Part shown: piece after piece, positions 46,280 through 48,966 of the stretch
How the letters are laid out: each line of letters starts with the position of its first letter
How positions within the stretch are numbered: the first letter of the stretch is position 1
Source of the DNA: Saccharibacillus sp. CPCC 101409
GTDB taxonomy: Bacteria; Bacillota; Bacilli; Paenibacillales; Paenibacillaceae
NCBI RefSeq assembly: GCF_030518235.1
Contig: NZ_JAULSA010000025.1
Location: 1 to 48,966 of the forward strand
DNA length: 48,966 nucleotides
Direction: 5' to 3'
Notes under the pieces: generated by a model
The model's database searches: none
Told to the model about the DNA's origin: nothing
Seen by the model: the letters and a program-made list of their open reading frames with translations, nothing else
Position numbers and translations under genes: made by a program

Positions 46280-48682
46280 ATGAAGCAGAAACAAAGTTCC
46301 CGGAAAGCGGCCGCCGAAAGCCGCATCCGCGAGCTGCTGGAGAAGATGACGCTTGAGGAAAAAGTCGGGCAGCTCGCCCAGCCGTTCGGCTGGACCTGCT
46401 ATACCCGCCGCGAAGACGGGACCGTCGAGCTGACGGAATCGTTCAAGCGCCGCGCCGCCGAAGGCGGCGTGGGCTCGCTGTACGGCACTTTGCGCGCCGA
46501 TCCGTGGACCGGCGTAACGCTTGAAACCGGCTTGTCGCCGGAGGAAGGCGCGAAGCTGGTGAACGAGATGCAGGCTTACGCGCTGGAGCACGGACGCCAC
46601 GGTATCCCGATCCTGTTCGGCGAGGAATGCTCGCACGGCCATATGGCCATCGGGGCCACGGTGTTTCCCGTCCCTCTCTCCGTCGGCAGCACCTGGAACC
46701 CGGACCTGTACCGGGAAATGTGCCGGGCGACGGCGCTGGAGACGCGCAGCCAGGGCGGCGCGGCGACCTATTCGCCGGTGCTGGACGTGGTGCGCGATCC
46801 GCGCTGGGGACGGACGGAAGAATGCTACGGCGAAGACCCGTACCTGACCTCGGTGCTGGGCACGGCCGCGATCGAAGGGCTGCAGGGCGACGATCTGGGA
46901 TCGGACGATTCCATCCTCGCCACGCTGAAGCACTTTGCCGCGTACGGGAGCTCGGAAGGCGGACGCAACTCCGCTCCGGTGCATATGGGCCCGCGCGAGC
47001 TGCACGAGATCGATCTGCTGCCGTTCCGCCATGCGGTGGAAGCCGGCGCCCGTTCGGTCATGACCGCCTATAACGAGATCGACGGCGTTCCCTGCACGAC
47101 GAACCGCTATCTGCTTCAGGATATTCTGCGCGACGAATGGGGCTTCGACGGCTTTGTCATTACCGACTGCGGCGCGCTCGGCCTGCTGACCGCCGGGCAG
47201 AACACGGCGGAAGACGGCGAAGATGCTTCGGCGCAGGCCGTACTGGCCGGCGTGGACATGGAAATGTCGGGCGAGATGTTCGACCGGCATCTGCTGGCCG
47301 CCGTTCGCGGCGGCCGCCTGAGCGAAGCCGATGTGGACCGGGCGGTGCGCCGGGTCCTGGAACTGAAGTTCGAACTGAATTTGTTCGAACGGCCGTTTAC
47401 CGACCCGAGCCGGGCGCGGGACGTGATCGGCAGCGAGGAGCACCGGCGGCTTGCGCGCCGGCTCGCGGCCGAAGGCATCGTGCTGCTCAAGAACGATGCC
47501 GGCATTCTGCCGCTGGACCGGGCGGCGTTCGGCGGCGGAAGCGCCGACGGGCAAAGCGGGAGCGGCGGCAACGGCAGTGCCCGCCGCGAAAGCGGCAGGA
47601 CCGGCGGCGGCAGAATCGCCGTGATCGGTCCCAATGCCGACGCGCATTACAATCAGCTCGGCGATTATACGTCGCCGCAGCCGGAAGGCGCGATCGCGAC
47701 CGTGCTGGACGGCGTGCGCGCCGCGCTTGGCGAAAGCGGCGAGCGGGTGCTGTATGCGCCCGGCTGCCGCATCCGCGGCGAATCGCGGGAAGGCTTCCCG
47801 GCCGCGCTGGAATGCGCGAAACAGGCGGACACCATCGTCCTGGTGCTGGGCGGTTCCAGCGCGCGGGACTTCGGCGAAGGCACGATCGACCTCAAGACCG
47901 GCGCTTCGGTCGTCACGGAGAATTCGTGGAACGATATGGAATGCGGCGAAGGCATCGACCGCTCGACGCTGAATCTGGCCGGCGTGCAGCTGGAACTGGC
48001 CCGGGAGATCTTCAAGCTGGGCAAGCCGGTGATCGTGGTCTATATCAACGGCCGGCCGATCGCCGAACCGTGGATCGTCGAGAACGCCCATGCGATTCTC
48101 GAAGCCTGGTATCCGGGCCAGGAAGGCGGCCATGCGATCGCCGATATCCTGTTCGGCGGCGTCAACCCGTCCGGCCGGCTTACGCTCGGCATCCCGAAGC
48201 ATGTCGGCCAGCTTCCGGTTTATCACTACAAGCGCAGAACGCGCGGCAAGCGGTATCTGGAAGACGACTTCGAAGCCCAGTATCCGTTCGGCTTCGGCCT
48301 GAGCTATACCGAATTCAAGTATGACCATATCCGGCTCGATACGGCCGAGATCCAGGCAGACGGCACGGCGTCCGTGTCCGTCGACATTACCAACACCGGC
48401 GGCATGGCCGGCGAAGAAGTCGTGCAGCTGTACGTATCGGACCTGGCCGCTTCGGTCGTCCGGCCGGAGAAGATGCTTAAAGGCTTCCGCAAGATCAAGC
48501 TTGCGCCGGGCGAAACGCAGACCGCGACCTTCGCGATCGGCCGCGAGCAGCTGGAATTCGTCGGTCCCGACCTGCTCTGGCGCGTCGAGCCCGGCCGGTT
48601 CAATCTGAGGGTCGGACCGAATTCGGTCGAAGGTCTCAGCGCGGAATTGACCGTGCTGCAATCCGATCCCGTCGAAGTGTAA
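46280..48682 (+). CDS. GH3 beta-glycosidase
   Basis: An 800-aa family 3 glycoside hydrolase of the beta-glucosidase/beta-xylosidase class. The N-terminal barrel has SPVLDVVRDPRWGRTEECYGEDPYL and the nucleophile D296 in GFVITDCGALG; KHFAAYG is the substrate-binding KH site. The second alpha/beta domain starts near EGIVLLKND and a C-terminal FnIII-like domain ends the protein. A Gly/Ser-rich insert (about residues 417-444) breaks the linker before RIAVIGPNAD. No signal peptide: cytoplasmic. GAAAGG lies before the ATG. In this locus a beta-mannoside or beta-linked GlcNAc/glucose substrate is possible; specificity cannot be read from sequence. Confidence 0.92.
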   Translation: MKQKQSSRKAAAESRIRELLEKMTLEEKVGQLAQPFGWTCYTRREDGTVELTESFKRRAAEGGVGSLYGTLRADPWTGVTLETGLSPEEGAKLVNEMQAYALEHGRHGIPILFGEECSHGHMAIGATVFPVPLSVGSTWNPDLYREMCRATALETRSQGGAATYSPVLDVVRDPRWGRTEECYGEDPYLTSVLGTAAIEGLQGDDLGSDDSILATLKHFAAYGSSEGGRNSAPVHMGPRELHEIDLLPFRHAVEAGARSVMTAYNEIDGVPCTTNRYLLQDILRDEWGFDGFVITDCGALGLLTAGQNTAEDGEDASAQAVLAGVDMEMSGEMFDRHLLAAVRGGRLSEADVDRAVRRVLELKFELNLFERPFTDPSRARDVIGSEEHRRLARRLAAEGIVLLKNDAGILPLDRAAFGGGSADGQSGSGGNGSARRESGRTGGGRIAVIGPNADAHYNQLGDYTSPQPEGAIATVLDGVRAALGESGERVLYAPGCRIRGESREGFPAALECAKQADTIVLVLGGSSARDFGEGTIDLKTGASVVTENSWNDMECGEGIDRSTLNLAGVQLELAREIFKLGKPVIVVYINGRPIAEPWIVENAHAILEAWYPGQEGGHAIADILFGGVNPSGRLTLGIPKHVGQLPVYHYKRRTRGKRYLEDDFEAQYPFGFGLSYTEFKYDHIRLDTAEIQADGTASVSVDITNTGGMAGEEVVQLYVSDLAASVVRPEKMLKGFRKIKLAPGETQTATFAIGREQLEFVGPDLLWRVEPGRFNLRVGPNSVEGLSAELTVLQSDPVEV

Positions 48683-48699
48683 GACAGACATACGAAAAA

Positions 48700-48736
48700 G
48701 AGTCTTCTGGCCGCGCTGCAAACGGCCGGAAGACTC
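48700..48736. terminator. Hairpin between GH3 and GH130 genes
   Basis: GAGTCTTCTGGCCG pairs with CGGCCGGAAGACTC. The T run is on the minus side (CTTTTTCG), while the plus side reads CAATCTT. In the plus direction it is at best a weak terminator or an mRNA end stabiliser. Confidence 0.55.
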
Positions 48737-48806
48737 CAATCTTAACGTACATCGAATCATCTTATTCATGTTCCGATTATTTTGCTGGCAGGAGGCGTCT
48801 TATTCC

Positions 48807-48966
48807 GTGAAAATTACCCGACATCCCGATAACCCGATCGTCGTGCCCGGTCTGTACGACTGGCGCAAAGCGACAGTGTTCAACCCGGCCGTGATTATCG
48901 ATAACGGCAAGTTCTATATGATCGAACGCACCGCGGGTTCCCTGACCCCGTGCAAGAATTACCTCG
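48807..48966 (+). CDS. GH130 mannoside phosphorylase/hydrolase, 5' part only
   Basis: The first 53 codons of a gene cut by the window edge. Start is GTG at 48807 with AGGAGG 11 nt upstream. The sequence has NPIVVPG, DWRKATVFNPAVI and GKFYMIERTAG, the typical GH130 N-terminal blade with the conserved FNPA and R/RA-like substrate residues. GH130 enzymes phosphorolyse or hydrolyse beta-linked mannosides, for example Man-beta-1,4-GlcNAc, which fits with GH38 and GH125 trimming of N-glycans. Confidence 0.85.
   Translation, partial: MKITRHPDNPIVVPGLYDWRKATVFNPAVIIDNGKFYMIERTAGSLTPCKNYL

Noticed and set aside
46250..48769. Open frame of 839 codons on the minus strand opposite the GH3 gene
   Set aside because: Antisense shadow; no ribosome site or domain, and the plus strand has all GH3 motifs.

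Overview
The window looks like the chromosome of a GC-rich member of the Firmicutes, most likely Paenibacillaceae (Paenibacillus or Saccharibacillus type). The signs are a Bacillus-type long SRP RNA, a Spo0F with the B. subtilis residue pattern, the RNA polymerase delta subunit RpoE, sigma-A, sigma-D and sigma-H style promoters, strong AGGAGG ribosome sites with frequent GTG/TTG starts, and LplB/YtcP-type sugar transporters. No phage, IS element or CRISPR array was seen. Species assignment is inference.

Layout. (1) Positions 1-3.55 kb, all leftward: SRP RNA, dnaX, ybaB, recR, then tandem leftward promoters running off the left edge, probably those of an rRNA operon. (2) 3.55-4.28 kb: a gene-free patch of palindromic repeats. 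(3) 4.3-15.4 kb, leftward: ywiB, argS, rpoE, pyrG, spo0F, fba, murA2, rho and a radical SAM gene. The rpoE-to-rho part keeps the B. subtilis order; pyrG has a GGGC/attenuator leader and spo0F a sigma-H promoter. (4) 15.6-22.9 kb, mixed strands: Aag glycosylase, ywhD, a c-di-AMP riboswitch with an NlpC/P60 hydrolase, an acetyltransferase, a ribokinase-like gene, motAB behind a sigma-D promoter, a DnaA-box cluster and tadA. (5) 23-32 kb, leftward: a lipoprotein, a YitT protein, tRNA-Ser(UGA), serS, pdxT, pdxS, dacA, guaB. This is the B. subtilis origin-proximal order. (6) 32.2-37.2 kb, rightward: an amino-sugar-acid operon (EF_0837-type amidohydrolase, DgaE-type ammonia lyase, DgaF-type aldolase, KDG-kinase-like PfkB protein, GntR/HutC regulator) with a palindromic operator over its promoter. 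(7) 37.2-37.9 kb: an intergenic repeat patch. (8) 37.9 kb to the end: a mannoside locus with GH125 and GH38 mannosidases leftward, and two sugar permeases, a lipoprotein binding protein, a GH3 enzyme and the start of a GH130 enzyme rightward.

How it fits together. Blocks 1, 3 and 5 are housekeeping genes for replication and recombination, translation, nucleotide, vitamin B6 and wall synthesis, and sporulation signalling. In B. subtilis blocks 1 and 5 are neighbours near the origin and the rpoE-rho block lies elsewhere, so a rearrangement has joined them here. Blocks 6 and 8 are carbohydrate accessory loci. Block 6 can be read as a route from an acylated amino-sugar acid to KDG, KDPG, and then pyruvate plus glyceraldehyde-3-phosphate, without a phosphotransferase system. 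Block 8 would import and degrade alpha- and beta-linked mannosides such as N-glycan or yeast mannan fragments, with the transporter ATPase supplied from elsewhere.
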